Assembly: GCF_025567365.1 (NCBI RefSeq)
Contig: NZ_JAOQJG010000005.1
Span: 124,001-188,000, forward strand
Direction: 5' to 3'
Source: Anaerostipes amylophilus
GTDB taxonomy: Bacteria > Bacillota > Clostridia > Lachnospirales > Lachnospiraceae
DNA length: 64,000 bases
The notes beneath the pieces are model-generated. The model searched no databases and was not told the origin of the DNA. It saw only the letters and a list, made by a program, of their open reading frames with translations. The translations under genes and the position numbers were made by a program. Of the stretch, positions 8,588 through 17,365 are shown in pieces (the stretch's first letter is position 1; every line of letters begins with the position of its first letter).

Positions 8588-9925
8588 TTATCCCACTATG
8601 ATCTTATCAAGTGGTAGTCTTGCTTTTCGTTTATTTTTATCTGAAAATACTGCATAGATCAGCGTCAAACCGCCAACACGTCCCAGATACATCAGTATGA
8701 TCAAAATGATCTGTGACAGAATATGAAGTTTTGGTGTGATTCCTAATGTTAAACCTACGGTTCCAACTGCAGATGCTGCTTCAAACAGACAGCTTGAAAG
8801 CGGCAGTCCCTCATACACACTGATCGTCATTCCGCCTGCAAAAAACAAGATAAAATACATCATTGCGATCGTTGTTGCATTTTTTATCACACTAGTATCG
8901 ATTCTTCTTCCAAATGCTGTCACATCATCACAACTTTGAAAGGTCGCCAGTACATTTAAAAGTAACAGAGCAAATGTTGTTGTTTTCATACCTCCTGCTG
9001 TAGAACTTGGTGAACCTCCGATCAACATCAATAAAATCATCATTGCCTTTGATGCTCCTGTCAGCATCGAAAGATCTGTCGTATTAAATCCTGCAGTTCT
9101 CGGTGTCACAGCTTGAAACAATGATGCAAGCAACCTGTGAATCCCTGATAGATTTCCATAATCCTGAAAGAAAAAGAAAACAGCTGGTAACAAGATCAAA
9201 CATAATGTTGTAGTTAGAATAATCTTGCTCTGCATATGGTAATGTTTGAACCGAAATTTATGAAGATAAATGTCTTCCCATGTAAAAAATCCAATTCCAC
9301 CAATGACGATCAGTAACATGATCACAATGTTGATCACTGGATTTACCGCATATGATGTCAATGATACAAATGGATGCCCTTTTGTTCCAAGAAGATCAAA
9401 TCCTGCATTACAAAAGGCTGATACAGAATGAAAGATCGACATCCAGATCCCCCGTAATCCAAAATCATGACAGAAAACAGGCATCATGAATAACGCACCG
9501 ATCAATTCAATCAATAAAGTTCCTTTTAAAATAAAACTCATCAATCGAACGATCCCTCCTACTTTCGGTGCAGAGATCGCATTTTGCATCGTGCTTCGCT
9601 GCATAATCGATATTTTTCTTCCTGATAATATAAATACGGCTGTTGCTGTTGTTATAACTCCCAGACCTCCGATCTGTATCAGAAACATGATCACTGTCTG
9701 TCCAAAAACGGACCAGTAACTTCCAGTATCCACGACTGCAAGCCCTGTCACACATACTGCAGAAGTTGACGTAAATAATGCTTTATGAAATGGTGTTATA
9801 ATTCCTTGAACCGATGAAATTGGCAGCATCAGGATCAATGCTCCAAAAAGGATCACTCCTGCGAACCCTAATATGATCACCTGAAATGATGTTAAATGTC
9901 TTTTTTTATGAATCTTCCATGGCAT
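8588..9925 (-). CDS. trkH: Trk/Ktr potassium uptake membrane subunit
   Basis: A 445-residue membrane protein with the four M1-P-M2-like repeats of the TrkH/KtrB superfamily; selectivity-filter-like segments TSTSAVCVTGLAV, HSVSAFCNAGFDL, QAVTPRTAGFNTTD and EAASAVGTVGLTLG carry the conserved glycines. It conducts K+ (with or without Na+) across the cytoplasmic membrane under control of the RCK subunit encoded next. It is the first gene of the five-gene minus-strand operon trkH-trkA-small protein-kdpD-kdpE. Length fits KtrB-type proteins better than the longer E. coli TrkH. Confidence 0.92.
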   Translation of the reverse strand: MPWKIHKKRHLTSFQVIILGFAGVILFGALILMLPISSVQGIITPFHKALFTSTSAVCVTGLAVVDTGSYWSVFGQTVIMFLIQIGGLGVITTATAVFILSGRKISIMQRSTMQNAISAPKVGGIVRLMSFILKGTLLIELIGALFMMPVFCHDFGLRGIWMSIFHSVSAFCNAGFDLLGTKGHPFVSLTSYAVNPVINIVIMLLIVIGGIGFFTWEDIYLHKFRFKHYHMQSKIILTTTLCLILLPAVFFFFQDYGNLSGIHRLLASLFQAVTPRTAGFNTTDLSMLTGASKAMMILLMLIGGSPSSTAGGMKTTTFALLLLNVLATFQSCDDVTAFGRRIDTSVIKNATTIAMMYFILFFAGGMTISVYEGLPLSSCLFEAASAVGTVGLTLGITPKLHILSQIILIILMYLGRVGGLTLIYAVFSDKNKRKARLPLDKIIVG

Positions 9926-10044
9926 ATATGATCTTACCTCTTTTTCAAATTATTTTATGACCTTTTGATCTTATCATCATTATATCTTTTATGATAAAAA
10001 GATAGTGTAAGGATATGTTCTCTTGTATTAAGATTGTATAAAGA

Positions 10045-10083
10045 AAAAGGAGCTGGTATCGTTTTTTGATACTAGCTCCTTTT
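10045..10083 (-). terminator. Rho-independent terminator after the KDG remnant
   Basis: AAAAGGAGCTGGTATC pairs with GATACTAGCTCCTTTT across a seven-base loop, with T-rich sequence on the minus-strand exit side. It lies just downstream of the aldolase remnant and upstream of the trkH promoter area. Confidence 0.8.
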
Positions 10084-10117
10084 CTTCTATACGATATATG
10101 GAGTGCATTACAATGTT

Positions 10118-10228
10118 TTATCGAATGCTTTTTGCTAATTCTTTTGCTTCTTTTGTTAACTCTTGAATCTTATCAAAATCTCCTGCTTTCACAAGATCTC
10201 CTTTAACCATCCAGCTTCCATCAATGCA
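10118..10228 (-). pseudogene. KDPG/KHG aldolase remnant (C-terminal 36 residues)
   Basis: Reading the minus strand from 10228 gives CIDGSWMVKGDLVKAGDFDK and then a helix ending AKSIR before a TAA at 10120. GSWMV-K-G-DFD is the typical end of 2-keto-3-deoxy-6-phosphogluconate aldolase (Eda). The remaining 170 or so residues are missing: the frame joins, in a different phase, directly to the sugar-kinase remnant upstream. Not functional. Confidence 0.75.
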
Positions 10229-10635
10229 TAAATGATTCCACTGACAAATGCATCTCCTCCACCGACACGGTCTAAGATGTGAAATCTTAACTTCTGGCTT
10301 TCATAAGTTTTTCCATCATACCAAAGATATGCCATCAGACTATTTTCACTGCAGCTATGTGCATATCTGACATGTCTTGCAATACATTTAATATTTGGAT
10401 AACGTTTTACAAATCCATGAAACACCTCATCCTGCTGTTTGAAATCTGGTTGAAATGGAACTCCGTCTTTTACATCTCCTGTCTGATGATCCTGTTCATC
10501 TTTCCATAAATGATATGGTTCAATTCCAAATAAAACATCAATATATGGAAGACACATCGTACAGAAATCTCTTGCTTCCTCCCAATCCCAGAGAGTACTT
10601 CTAAATGTAGAAACAACAGGTAACCGTCTGCACAA
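10189..10635 (-). pseudogene. PfkB-family 2-keto-3-deoxygluconate kinase remnant
   Basis: The frame carries the second half of a PfkB sugar kinase: STLWDWEEARDF, then YAHSCSENSLMAYLWYDGK, and the catalytic anion-hole/base motif DRVGGGDAFVSGIIYALM. STLWDW resembles the NYR-KLW segment of KDG kinases. The N-terminal half (about 170 residues, including the sugar-binding lid) is absent and the C-terminus runs into the aldolase remnant out of frame. The first few residues of the frame are probably scar sequence. The kinase would have phosphorylated KDG for the aldolase next to it. Confidence 0.75.
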
Positions 10636-10762
10636 TGAGACAATTGAATCTCATAGAGAAATTGCACAGGCGATTGCCGCGCATGACCCTTTGAGAGCAC
10701 AGGATGCAATGTATCTACATCTTGTTTATAACAGAAAGGTGATTTCCACTTCCACAATCTAG
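10628..10762 (+). pseudogene. GntR/FadR-type regulator remnant (end of FCD domain)
   Basis: On the plus strand, codons from 10628 read LHNETIESHREIAQAIAAHD and then PLRAQDAMYLHL, ending at a TAG (10760-10762). The pattern His-x-x-Ile-x-x-Ala-Ile-x-x-x-Asp-x-x-x-Ala-x-x-Ala-Met-x-x-His-Leu is the last helix pair of the FCD ligand domain. The DNA-binding half is gone. It is divergent from the kinase remnant, as expected for a regulator of the KDG locus. Confidence 0.7.
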
Positions 10763-10768
10763 GGAAGC

Positions 10769-10815
10769 AAAAATTCCTGAGAACAACTTTATTTTTATTG
10801 CTCTCAGGAATTTTT
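10769..10815. terminator. Bidirectional terminator before the alpha-glucosidase end
   Basis: AAAAATTCCTGAGA pairs perfectly with TCTCAGGAATTTTT across a 19-base loop. It ends the minus-strand alpha-glucosidase gene and, on the plus strand, the old regulator. Confidence 0.85.
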
Positions 10816-10819
10816 ATTT

Positions 10820-12493
10820 TCATCTTTTTTCATAAACCACACATTCATAAGGCTTCATTTGCAATCGGTTTCCAATCACTGTTGTCTGTTCATAATTTAC
10901 AAATACAACACTTTCATAATCTTCTAGCAATTCTACGCTTTTTCCCTCAGAGCTAAAATTACAGATTAACACAAGCTTCTGATCTCCATACGATCTGCTA
11001 TATGCAAAAATATGGTATTCTTCCTCATACATTGGCTTAAAATCACCATATGTCAATATCTCATTATATTCTCCTGATTTTCGAAATGCGATGAGTCTTT
11101 TATAGAAATTTAAAATAGATCCATATTCTTTTTCTTCATCTTTGACATTAACGATCTTATAATTTTCATTCACTGGCATCCAAGGTTTCTCTGTTGAAAA
11201 TCCTGCATTTTCATCGTGATTCCACTGCATTGGCGTTCTCGCATTATCTCTGCTATGATGACTTGCTATTTTCAATGCCTGTTCTTCTGACATTCCAGCT
11301 TCCCGTGCAATATGATACTGGTTAATCGTTTCCAGATCATTAAACTCTGCATATTCCCATCTGCGGTTACTCATTCCAATTTCCTGTCCTTGATATAGAA
11401 ATGGTAATCCCCTCTGACAAAGCATGATCATTGCAAGTGCTGACAGGCTATAAAATCCATAATCTTCTTCTGGAATGAACAGGCTCGCTCCTCTTGGCTG
11501 GTCATGATTTTCGATAATGTTCGCTTCAAATCCTGCCTTTTCGATGATCTTTTGGTTATGAAATGTTTCTTTTTTCCAGTCATCAAATGGCTGCGGCCAG
11601 TCATAATCCATATAGTTTTTCCCTTTTCGATATGCATGACATGGCTCAAATGCAAAAATTGTGGAAAAATATCCTTGATCTCCGATAAATTGTGGAAGAA
11701 TTTCTTCTTTGACAAACATTGCTTCTCCAACAGTTAATGCATCGTATGGTTCAAAACAACGATGTTTCATTTCCAGAAGAAAATCTCCGATTCCTTTAAC
11801 TTTTCCAGCTACTTTATATACATCTGCGAGTCCGTCCGGACCATCTGGTTCTAAGTCACTCCATGTCAGGTCTTTCTTGATATTCATGATCGCATCAATC
11901 CTAAAACCTGCAAGTCCCTGATCCATCCACCAACAGATCATCTCATAAATCTTCTCTCTGACAACTTCTTTTTCCCAATTTAGGTCTGGCTGTTCCTTTG
12001 CAAAGGAATGCAGATAAAACTTATTCTCATATCCTGGGACTTTCTCCCATACACTGCCGCCAAAATACGATCTCCAATTTGTTGGTGGCTGTCCATTTTT
12101 CCCCTCTTTGATATAAAAATAGGTTCCATATTCTCCATCTGGATCTGCCATTGCTTTTTGAAACCATTCATGTTGGCTGGAACAATGGTTTACAACCAGA
12201 TCCATCAAAAGATACATGTCTCTTTTCTTTGCCTCATCAATCAAACGTTTCATATCTTCCATCGTTCCAAACATCGGATCGATCGCATAATAATCAGAGA
12301 TATCGTAACCGTTATCCACCATTGGAGACTGATACATCGGAGATATCCACAAAATATCGATTCCAAGGTCTTTTAGATAGTCTAGTTTGTTGATAATTCC
12401 TTCAATATCACCGATTCCATCTCCATTGGTGTCTAAAAAGCTTTTGGGATAGATCTGATATGCGATTTTATTGTGCCACCATTTTTTCTTCAT
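10820..12493 (-). CDS. GH13 alpha-glucosidase (oligo-1,6-glucosidase type)
   Basis: A 557-residue cytoplasmic glycoside hydrolase of family 13, with no signal peptide. The four conserved regions are visible: DLVVNHCSS, GFRIDAIMN with nucleophile Asp200, TVGEAM with acid/base Glu257, and ENHDQPR with Asp331. Such enzymes split alpha-1,6 or alpha-1,4 bonds of isomaltose, isomalto- or malto-oligosaccharides, or sucrose-type substrates; the exact specificity is not decidable here. An AAAGGA site precedes the ATG, 13 bases after the AAA gene, so the two are probably cotranscribed. It sits in a stretch of decayed sugar-use loci and seems to be the survivor. Confidence 0.9.
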   Translation of the reverse strand: MKKKWWHNKIAYQIYPKSFLDTNGDGIGDIEGIINKLDYLKDLGIDILWISPMYQSPMVDNGYDISDYYAIDPMFGTMEDMKRLIDEAKKRDMYLLMDLVVNHCSSQHEWFQKAMADPDGEYGTYFYIKEGKNGQPPTNWRSYFGGSVWEKVPGYENKFYLHSFAKEQPDLNWEKEVVREKIYEMICWWMDQGLAGFRIDAIMNIKKDLTWSDLEPDGPDGLADVYKVAGKVKGIGDFLLEMKHRCFEPYDALTVGEAMFVKEEILPQFIGDQGYFSTIFAFEPCHAYRKGKNYMDYDWPQPFDDWKKETFHNQKIIEKAGFEANIIENHDQPRGASLFIPEEDYGFYSLSALAMIMLCQRGLPFLYQGQEIGMSNRRWEYAEFNDLETINQYHIAREAGMSEEQALKIASHHSRDNARTPMQWNHDENAGFSTEKPWMPVNENYKIVNVKDEEKEYGSILNFYKRLIAFRKSGEYNEILTYGDFKPMYEEEYHIFAYSRSYGDQKLVLICNFSSEGKSVELLEDYESVVFVNYEQTTVIGNRLQMKPYECVVYEKR

Positions 12494-12506
12494 GTTTGAT
12501 TCCTTT

Positions 12507-14075
12507 TTATTTTAATTTCTCTATTTTACACTCATGTGTTTTTGTTTCCCTATCATAATTAATACCAACCAATAACATATTATTTTTATATTCTTCCAAA
12601 CTCTCAAAATACTTTTTATCTTTGATCTGCTTGATCGCACCTTCTGCACCCTTATCCCATTTCAATTCAACAACCAATGCTGGTTTTTCTGCAAATTGTT
12701 TCTTCGGAATAAATACCAAATCAGCAAATCCTTTTCCACCTGCCAGTTCTCTATGAATCGTATAGAAATTCCTTGCTGCATATAATGCTAATGAGATTGT
12801 ATAACTCAATGCATTTTCATCATTATACTGGATATGTGATGTCTCAAAATGTGCCTGTTCAATCACTTTCGCTACCTGTTCTTCTCTGCCTTGCCAGATT
12901 GCATTTAATGTATCTGCAGAATCTTTTAGTGCTTTTGATACAGATCCCCAGTCTGATACTGAAACTGTATTTACATATTCTGCCCGAATCTCGCTGTTTG
13001 GTATCTTAACTGTTTTTGTTTTATCATCATATGCAAGATATCCCAGATGGATCAGCAGTGTCAACACATCATCTTCTGTGCGGAATGTTTCCATATCATT
13101 TGTAAAACTTTCAGTGTTAACTGCTACACTTTCCCCAGCGATCATACTTAAAACATCATCTTTTAAATGTTCAAAATTCATATCGATATAAACTTGCAAC
13201 GCCTCAAAAGTCTCTGTCTGATTCCAATAATTTGATATCTTCTGAAATCTCATACTGTTTACAACTGATCTTGGACTATACACGGAAGGCACTCCATCAA
13301 ACGAATAGCCATCATACCAGTTCTTGACTTCTTCCATGTCCATTCCATACTGTTTGCAGAGTTTTTCGACTTCTTTCTCTGTAAATCCAACATAACATGC
13401 TAATGGTCCCGGATTGATCATGGAAAATTCATCAAACATATTCAGTGCTGAATGAGTTCCATATTTTTTAATTGGTAAAATTCCTGTCATATAAGATAGA
13501 TAAATACATGCTTTGTCTTTTAAAAGATCTCTTAAAAAATCTAAATATTTTTCCTGCGCTTCTTTATCTTTTTTATATTCTCTAAAAATACAATCCCATT
13601 CATCAATGATCACAACAAATGGGCATTGCGTTTGTGCATAAACATCCTGCATAGACTCGATTAGATCTGTATCATCAAAGTAATCAACTTCTGGATATTC
13701 CATTTTTAAATCTCTGATCACGAGTTTCTTTACACGTTCGATCAATTTTTCTACATTATAACTTCGGCTTAGAAATTCCTGCATATTTAAGAATATCGTA
13801 TTGTATTGATTCAGGTATTTTTCAAAGTCTTTATCTTTTGCAATTTCAAAACTATGAAATAATTTTTTTGAATCACATCCACGACTATAATAAGCTGTCA
13901 ACATATTCGCAGCCATAGATTTTCCAAATCTTCTTGGGCGGCTGACGCAGACATAATTTTGTGCTGTATCAAGTACGGAATTCGTATATTTTATCATTCC
14001 AGTTTTATCTACATAGATTTCAGACTGGATCATTCTTCTGAACTTTTCATTTCCTGGATTTAGATAATTTCCCAT
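12507..14075 (-). CDS. AAA-ATPase-like protein with C-terminal PD-(D/E)XK nuclease domain
   Basis: A 522-residue protein of the AAA-ATPase-like/PDDEXK_9 type. The N-terminus has YVDKTGMI then VSRPRRFGKSMAANML, the family's form of the P-loop; VIIDEWDCIF is the Walker B segment. The C-terminal part carries a degenerate nuclease core with ADLVFIP and ALVVELKWDKG (Asp, Glu-x-Lys). The start has a strong AAGGAGGT site. These proteins occur in many paralogous copies in gut anaerobes; a mobile or defence role has been suggested but is not established. An N-terminal fragment of a second copy lies at 15301-15547. Confidence 0.85.
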   Translation of the reverse strand: MGNYLNPGNEKFRRMIQSEIYVDKTGMIKYTNSVLDTAQNYVCVSRPRRFGKSMAANMLTAYYSRGCDSKKLFHSFEIAKDKDFEKYLNQYNTIFLNMQEFLSRSYNVEKLIERVKKLVIRDLKMEYPEVDYFDDTDLIESMQDVYAQTQCPFVVIIDEWDCIFREYKKDKEAQEKYLDFLRDLLKDKACIYLSYMTGILPIKKYGTHSALNMFDEFSMINPGPLACYVGFTEKEVEKLCKQYGMDMEEVKNWYDGYSFDGVPSVYSPRSVVNSMRFQKISNYWNQTETFEALQVYIDMNFEHLKDDVLSMIAGESVAVNTESFTNDMETFRTEDDVLTLLIHLGYLAYDDKTKTVKIPNSEIRAEYVNTVSVSDWGSVSKALKDSADTLNAIWQGREEQVAKVIEQAHFETSHIQYNDENALSYTISLALYAARNFYTIHRELAGGKGFADLVFIPKKQFAEKPALVVELKWDKGAEGAIKQIKDKKYFESLEEYKNNMLLVGINYDRETKTHECKIEKLK

Positions 14076-14305
14076 ACGGATACACCTCCTTGACTAAACC
14101 TATTGCAAACTTTTCTTTTATTATAAGATAATGCAATTTTTCCTACAAGGCTTTCTTTCCACATTCATTGTGGTAACAAATAGTCTTTTCAATCTATTTT
14201 CCCATGGTTATAATAAAAGCATCAAAAACAACAGAAAACATTTCGCGGAATGTCTGATATCTTAAACTTGTCATACTGACGATTGTCAGAGAAAGGAATT
14301 GAATT

Positions 14306-14413
14306 ATGAAAATCGTAGCAGTTAGCACATGTACAGCAGGAATCGCTCATACTTATATGTCTCAGGAAGCATTAGAACAGGAATGTGAAAAAAGAACTGG
14401 GTACAAGCCCTGA
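14306..14413 (+). pseudogene. Fructose-type PTS EIIB remnant
   Basis: A 35-codon frame begins MKIVAVSTCTAGIAHTYMSQ, the start of a fructose-family EIIB domain with the phosphorylated cysteine and GIAHTYM signature, and stops at TGA 14411-14413 where about 100 residues should follow. An AGAAAGGAA ribosome site precedes it, so the 5' end of the old gene is intact. The 230 bases before it (14076-14305) contain only the upstream region shared with the AAA gene. Confidence 0.75.
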
Positions 14414-14955
14414 TATCGATCTTTTATTATCAATTGTTAATGAAATCGAAAAGAACAAGTCCTCATTGTATGTGGAAGCGGAAAAGCCAGTTCCGAATTA
14501 TTGGCGTATCAAGTAAAAGAAAATTTTGGGAACTATCTTGATGTCGTTGGAGTAACAAACCACCATTCTCTGGAATTATATGATTTTTCAAATGTTGATT
14601 ATATCCTTACGACCGTTCCGATCGATATTCCTGTTCCGATCCCGATCATTCGAACATCAACATTTTTTGAAACAAGCTTTATTCATCAGGTAAATCAGGC
14701 AATCACCGATACCAGAAGCAGTCGTTTTATAGAATATTTTCATAAAAATATGGTATTGGGATCTTCTTCTGATGATAAAAATGAAATCCTTGAACACATG
14801 TGTGAAAATGCGGTCCAGAATTATGACATTCCAGACGACTTCTTCCATTATATTATGAAACGTGAGGAAATCGGACAAACATCTGATTCATCCGATCGAC
14901 TGGGATGGAGAACCCGCACAATTGATCTTTCTTCTTTCCATGAAGGAAAGCGGAG
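14411..14955 (+). pseudogene. LicR/MtlR-type PTS transcriptional antiterminator remnant
   Basis: Across two frames this region reads SPDIDLLLSIVNEIEKNK (end of a PRD), then after a one-base shift near 14460 LIVCGSGKASSELLAYQVKE, the EIIB-like domain with its cysteine, then a helical stretch to REEIGQTS, and, after a second break near 14880, HPIDWDGEPAQLIFLLSMKE from the end of an EIIA domain. Order and motifs fit a multidomain PRD regulator. The PRD1/helix-turn-helix half and the middle of EIIA are missing. Confidence 0.7.
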
Positions 14956-15266
14956 AAAATACGATCAGTACTTTTATCGGATATGATACTGCAATTCCTC
15001 ATGCAAAAACAGATGCTGTAAAAACTCCATTTGTCGCTTATGCAAAATTATCTCATGCAATGAATTGGGATGGAAATGGCGAAATGGTCAAACATATTTT
15101 TATGATCGGAGTTCCAAAAGAATCTGGTTCTAATCTTCATATGCGTATCATCTCTGAACTTAGTAAAAATATTATGAGAAATGCATGGAAAGAAAGCTTT
15201 ATGAATGCTGCTTCTGCCGATGAAGCTCTAGAAATCTTAAAACTAATCGAAAAGGAGGTTATATAA
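14955..15266 (+). pseudogene. Fructose-type PTS EIIA remnant, followed by the first codons of a lost gene
   Basis: In frame with the preceding remnant, the sequence changes to GYDTAIPHAKTDAVKTPFVA, the EIIA active-site histidine region, and continues as a normal EIIA end (KHIFMIGVPKESGSNLHMRI) to a TAA at 15264-15266. The N-terminal third is missing. A good AAGGAGG site and the start MATKSNRKKQS (ATG 15268) follow two bases later, but that gene is cut after about 11 codons by the AAA remnant. Together these are the debris of a fructose/mannitol-type PTS operon. Confidence 0.65.
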
Positions 15267-15300
15267 TATGGCAACAAAATCTAATAGAAAAAAACAAAGT

Positions 15301-15547
15301 CTTCTGTTTTTCCTATCTCTAAGTCAGAAAACATCTCTTCTGAAGATGCTTCTTTGCTATAATACGCTGCAAGCATATTCGCTGTATAGGATTTTCCAAA
15401 ACGCCTTGGGCGGCTGTTACAAATATACGCATCTGTAGAATCCAGAACTTCATTCATACATGCAATTAATCCTGTTTTGTCTACATAAATTCTGGAATTC
15501 AGTGCTGCTTGGAACGCACTATTATCTGGATTAACAAATCTGCCTAT
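15301..15547 (-). pseudogene. N-terminal remnant of a second AAA/PD-(D/E)XK protein
   Basis: The minus strand reads GRFVNPDNSAFQAALNSRIY, VDKTGLIACMNEVLD, SRPRRFGKSYTANMLAAYYS and SDLEIGKTED, closely matching the first 85 residues of the intact protein at 12507-14075. A ribosome-site-like GGTGGTG remains, but the codon aligned with the start ATG is ATA. The rest of the gene is missing; it ends at the PTS debris. Confidence 0.8.
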
Positions 15548-15572
15548 TATTACACCACCCTTTAAACAACAA

Positions 15573-15625
15573 AAAATTTCGTACTATCATAAATATCTAT
15601 ATTGATTATGATAGCACGAAATTTT
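15573..15625 (-). terminator. Terminator of the symporter gene
   Basis: AAAATTTCGT-A-CTATCATAA pairs with TTATGATAG-C-ACGAAATTTT (one mismatch) around a 13-base loop, with a T-run on the minus-strand exit. The same stem could stop plus-strand transcription. Confidence 0.85.
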
Positions 15626-15682
15626 AGCTGCCTCAACTTATATTGATTACATGAAGTGTTTATATATAGAATTGTTTCTATC

Positions 15683-17011
15683 CTAGTTATTTACTGCAAC
15701 ATGTTTAGATTTATCTGAATTATAAACTTCTTCGTCAACCAGTCCTTCTGTCGCTGCTGTGATAACGGCTGCTGTTGCTGCTCCTGTTACGTTTGTCATT
15801 GTTCTTGCCATGTCAACGATCGTTGAGATTGGTGCGAATACGACAACTAATTCGATTGGTAATCCAAGTGCTGCAAATACGGCTGTTGATGTAATGGTTG
15901 CTGTTCCTGGAACTCCGACTGTTCCTACGGATACAACTAATGTGATCAGGATTAAGAATGCATACTGTGCAATTCCATAATGGTATCCTAACATATGAAC
16001 ACTGAATACTGCTGTTAATGCTGGCCAGATTCCTGCACATGCTGGCATTCCAACATTAGCTCCAAGACCTGCTGTAAAGGATGCAACGTCTGCATCAACT
16101 CCAAGTGCTTCTTTTAACTGTCTTAATGTGACTGGAATTGTACCAACACTGCTCTGTGTTGTAAATGCTACATACTGAGCTGGTGCGATTCCTTTGAAGA
16201 ACTTGATTGGGCTTAATTTTGCTACAAATTTGACTAAAAGCCCTTCTACACCAAATGACTGAACTGCACATAAGATATAAGATAATACTAATGTACTTAA
16301 TAATGGAAGTAATTCTGCCACGCTGCTTCTTCCAACGGCTCTTGCTAAGAAAGATAATACGGCATATGGTGTAAATCCAATGATCCAGTCAATCGCCTGT
16401 CCAATGACCTGATTTCCTGCATCAATAAATGCTTTAAATGGTTTGACTGATTCATTATCTTTTGAAATTGCATTGTAAGATAATGCAATGATGATCGCAA
16501 ATACAACGATTGGTATGATCTGTCCTTCACTCCAGTTTGTTGCAAAGTTACTTGGGAATAGGTTTACGATCGTATCAACTACTGATGGTACTTCAACTTT
16601 CTGATATCCATCTGCTACTTTATAAGCAAATCCATCACCAACATTTAAGATGACTGCTACGATCACTGTGATCGTACTTGCGATTGCTGTATTTAAGATC
16701 AAGAAGAAGATTGATTTTCCACCGATCTTCTTTAAGTGAATAGATTCACTTAAGTTTGTGATACTTGCAATGATACTAAATAACAGCATTGGTACAACGA
16801 GTGCTGTTAATACGTTTGTATAAATACGTCCGAAAATTTCAACATATGTAAAATGATTTCCGAATCCCAGACCAACTGCGATTCCAAAGACTGTTGCTAA
16901 TAATGTTAAAAGTCCGAAGTCTACGCCTTTCTTATAATCTAAATAGTAAATTACTGCAAACAGAACAACTGTGACTGCTAGTGCGGCAAAATCTGTTGTG
17001 TTAATGCTCAT
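15683..17011 (-). CDS. Dicarboxylate/amino acid:cation symporter (TcyP-like)
   Basis: A membrane symporter of the DAACS family, 442 residues from the chosen start. Signature segments FTTQSSVGTIPVTL and a C-terminal VDMARTMTNVTGAA are visible among about eight hydrophobic helices. A start four codons earlier (17023) would directly touch the GAGAGG ribosome site, so MSINTT at 17011 is preferred. Proteins of this sub-type often carry L-cystine or dicarboxylic amino acids; the substrate is uncertain. It is a single gene with its own promoter and terminator, next to small-RNA copy A, whose core matches its ribosome site. Confidence 0.85.
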   Translation of the reverse strand: MSINTTDFAALAVTVVLFAVIYYLDYKKGVDFGLLTLLATVFGIAVGLGFGNHFTYVEIFGRIYTNVLTALVVPMLLFSIIASITNLSESIHLKKIGGKSIFFLILNTAIASTITVIVAVILNVGDGFAYKVADGYQKVEVPSVVDTIVNLFPSNFATNWSEGQIIPIVVFAIIIALSYNAISKDNESVKPFKAFIDAGNQVIGQAIDWIIGFTPYAVLSFLARAVGRSSVAELLPLLSTLVLSYILCAVQSFGVEGLLVKFVAKLSPIKFFKGIAPAQYVAFTTQSSVGTIPVTLRQLKEALGVDADVASFTAGLGANVGMPACAGIWPALTAVFSVHMLGYHYGIAQYAFLILITLVVSVGTVGVPGTATITSTAVFAALGLPIELVVVFAPISTIVDMARTMTNVTGAATAAVITAATEGLVDEEVYNSDKSKHVAVNN

Positions 17012-17072
17012 TTTGTTACACATCCTCTCATTCGTTTTTTCTTTTCATAGTTTTTCAATAGGAATTATTCGT

Positions 17073-17101
17073 ATAATAGCATTTCCTAAGGAATGTGTCA
17101 A
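17073..17101 (-). promoter_or_regulatory. Symporter promoter with a palindrome between the boxes
   Basis: On the minus strand TTGACA (17096-17101) and TATTAT (17073-17078) are 17 bases apart. The spacer contains the perfect dyad TTCCTAAGGAA (17083-17093), well placed for a repressor. ATTCC/GGAAT-type half sites recall CymR-like cysteine regulators, but this is only a resemblance. Confidence 0.6.
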
Positions 17102-17365
17102 CAATATTTAATGCTTCTTTTTTTGTACAATCATAATTTAAAATCATACATTATTTATTTTCCATCTTTATCACTCACAACACTCTTTCCATTTAAAAAT
17201 TTTGCAGCTACATTTCGATCGTCTGCAAGATAGATCATTCTTTCTAATCGTTCTTTCACTTTATCTTTACATATTTATAATAATTTTTGCAACTCTTTAT
17301 AAATTCTTTAGAATTATTCATAATTTATACATTGAATGAACCAGGAATTTTGCTATACTTAAGAC

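Noticed and set aside
10470..10823. 117-codon minus-strand frame over the KDG scar
   Set aside because: It reads the kinase and terminator sequence in the wrong phase; the recognisable kinase, aldolase and regulator pieces are in other frames.
12507..14075. Defence island built around the AAA/PD-(D/E)XK protein
   Set aside because: No partner genes of known defence systems are next to it; its neighbours are sugar genes and remnants, and the family is widespread in multiple copies.
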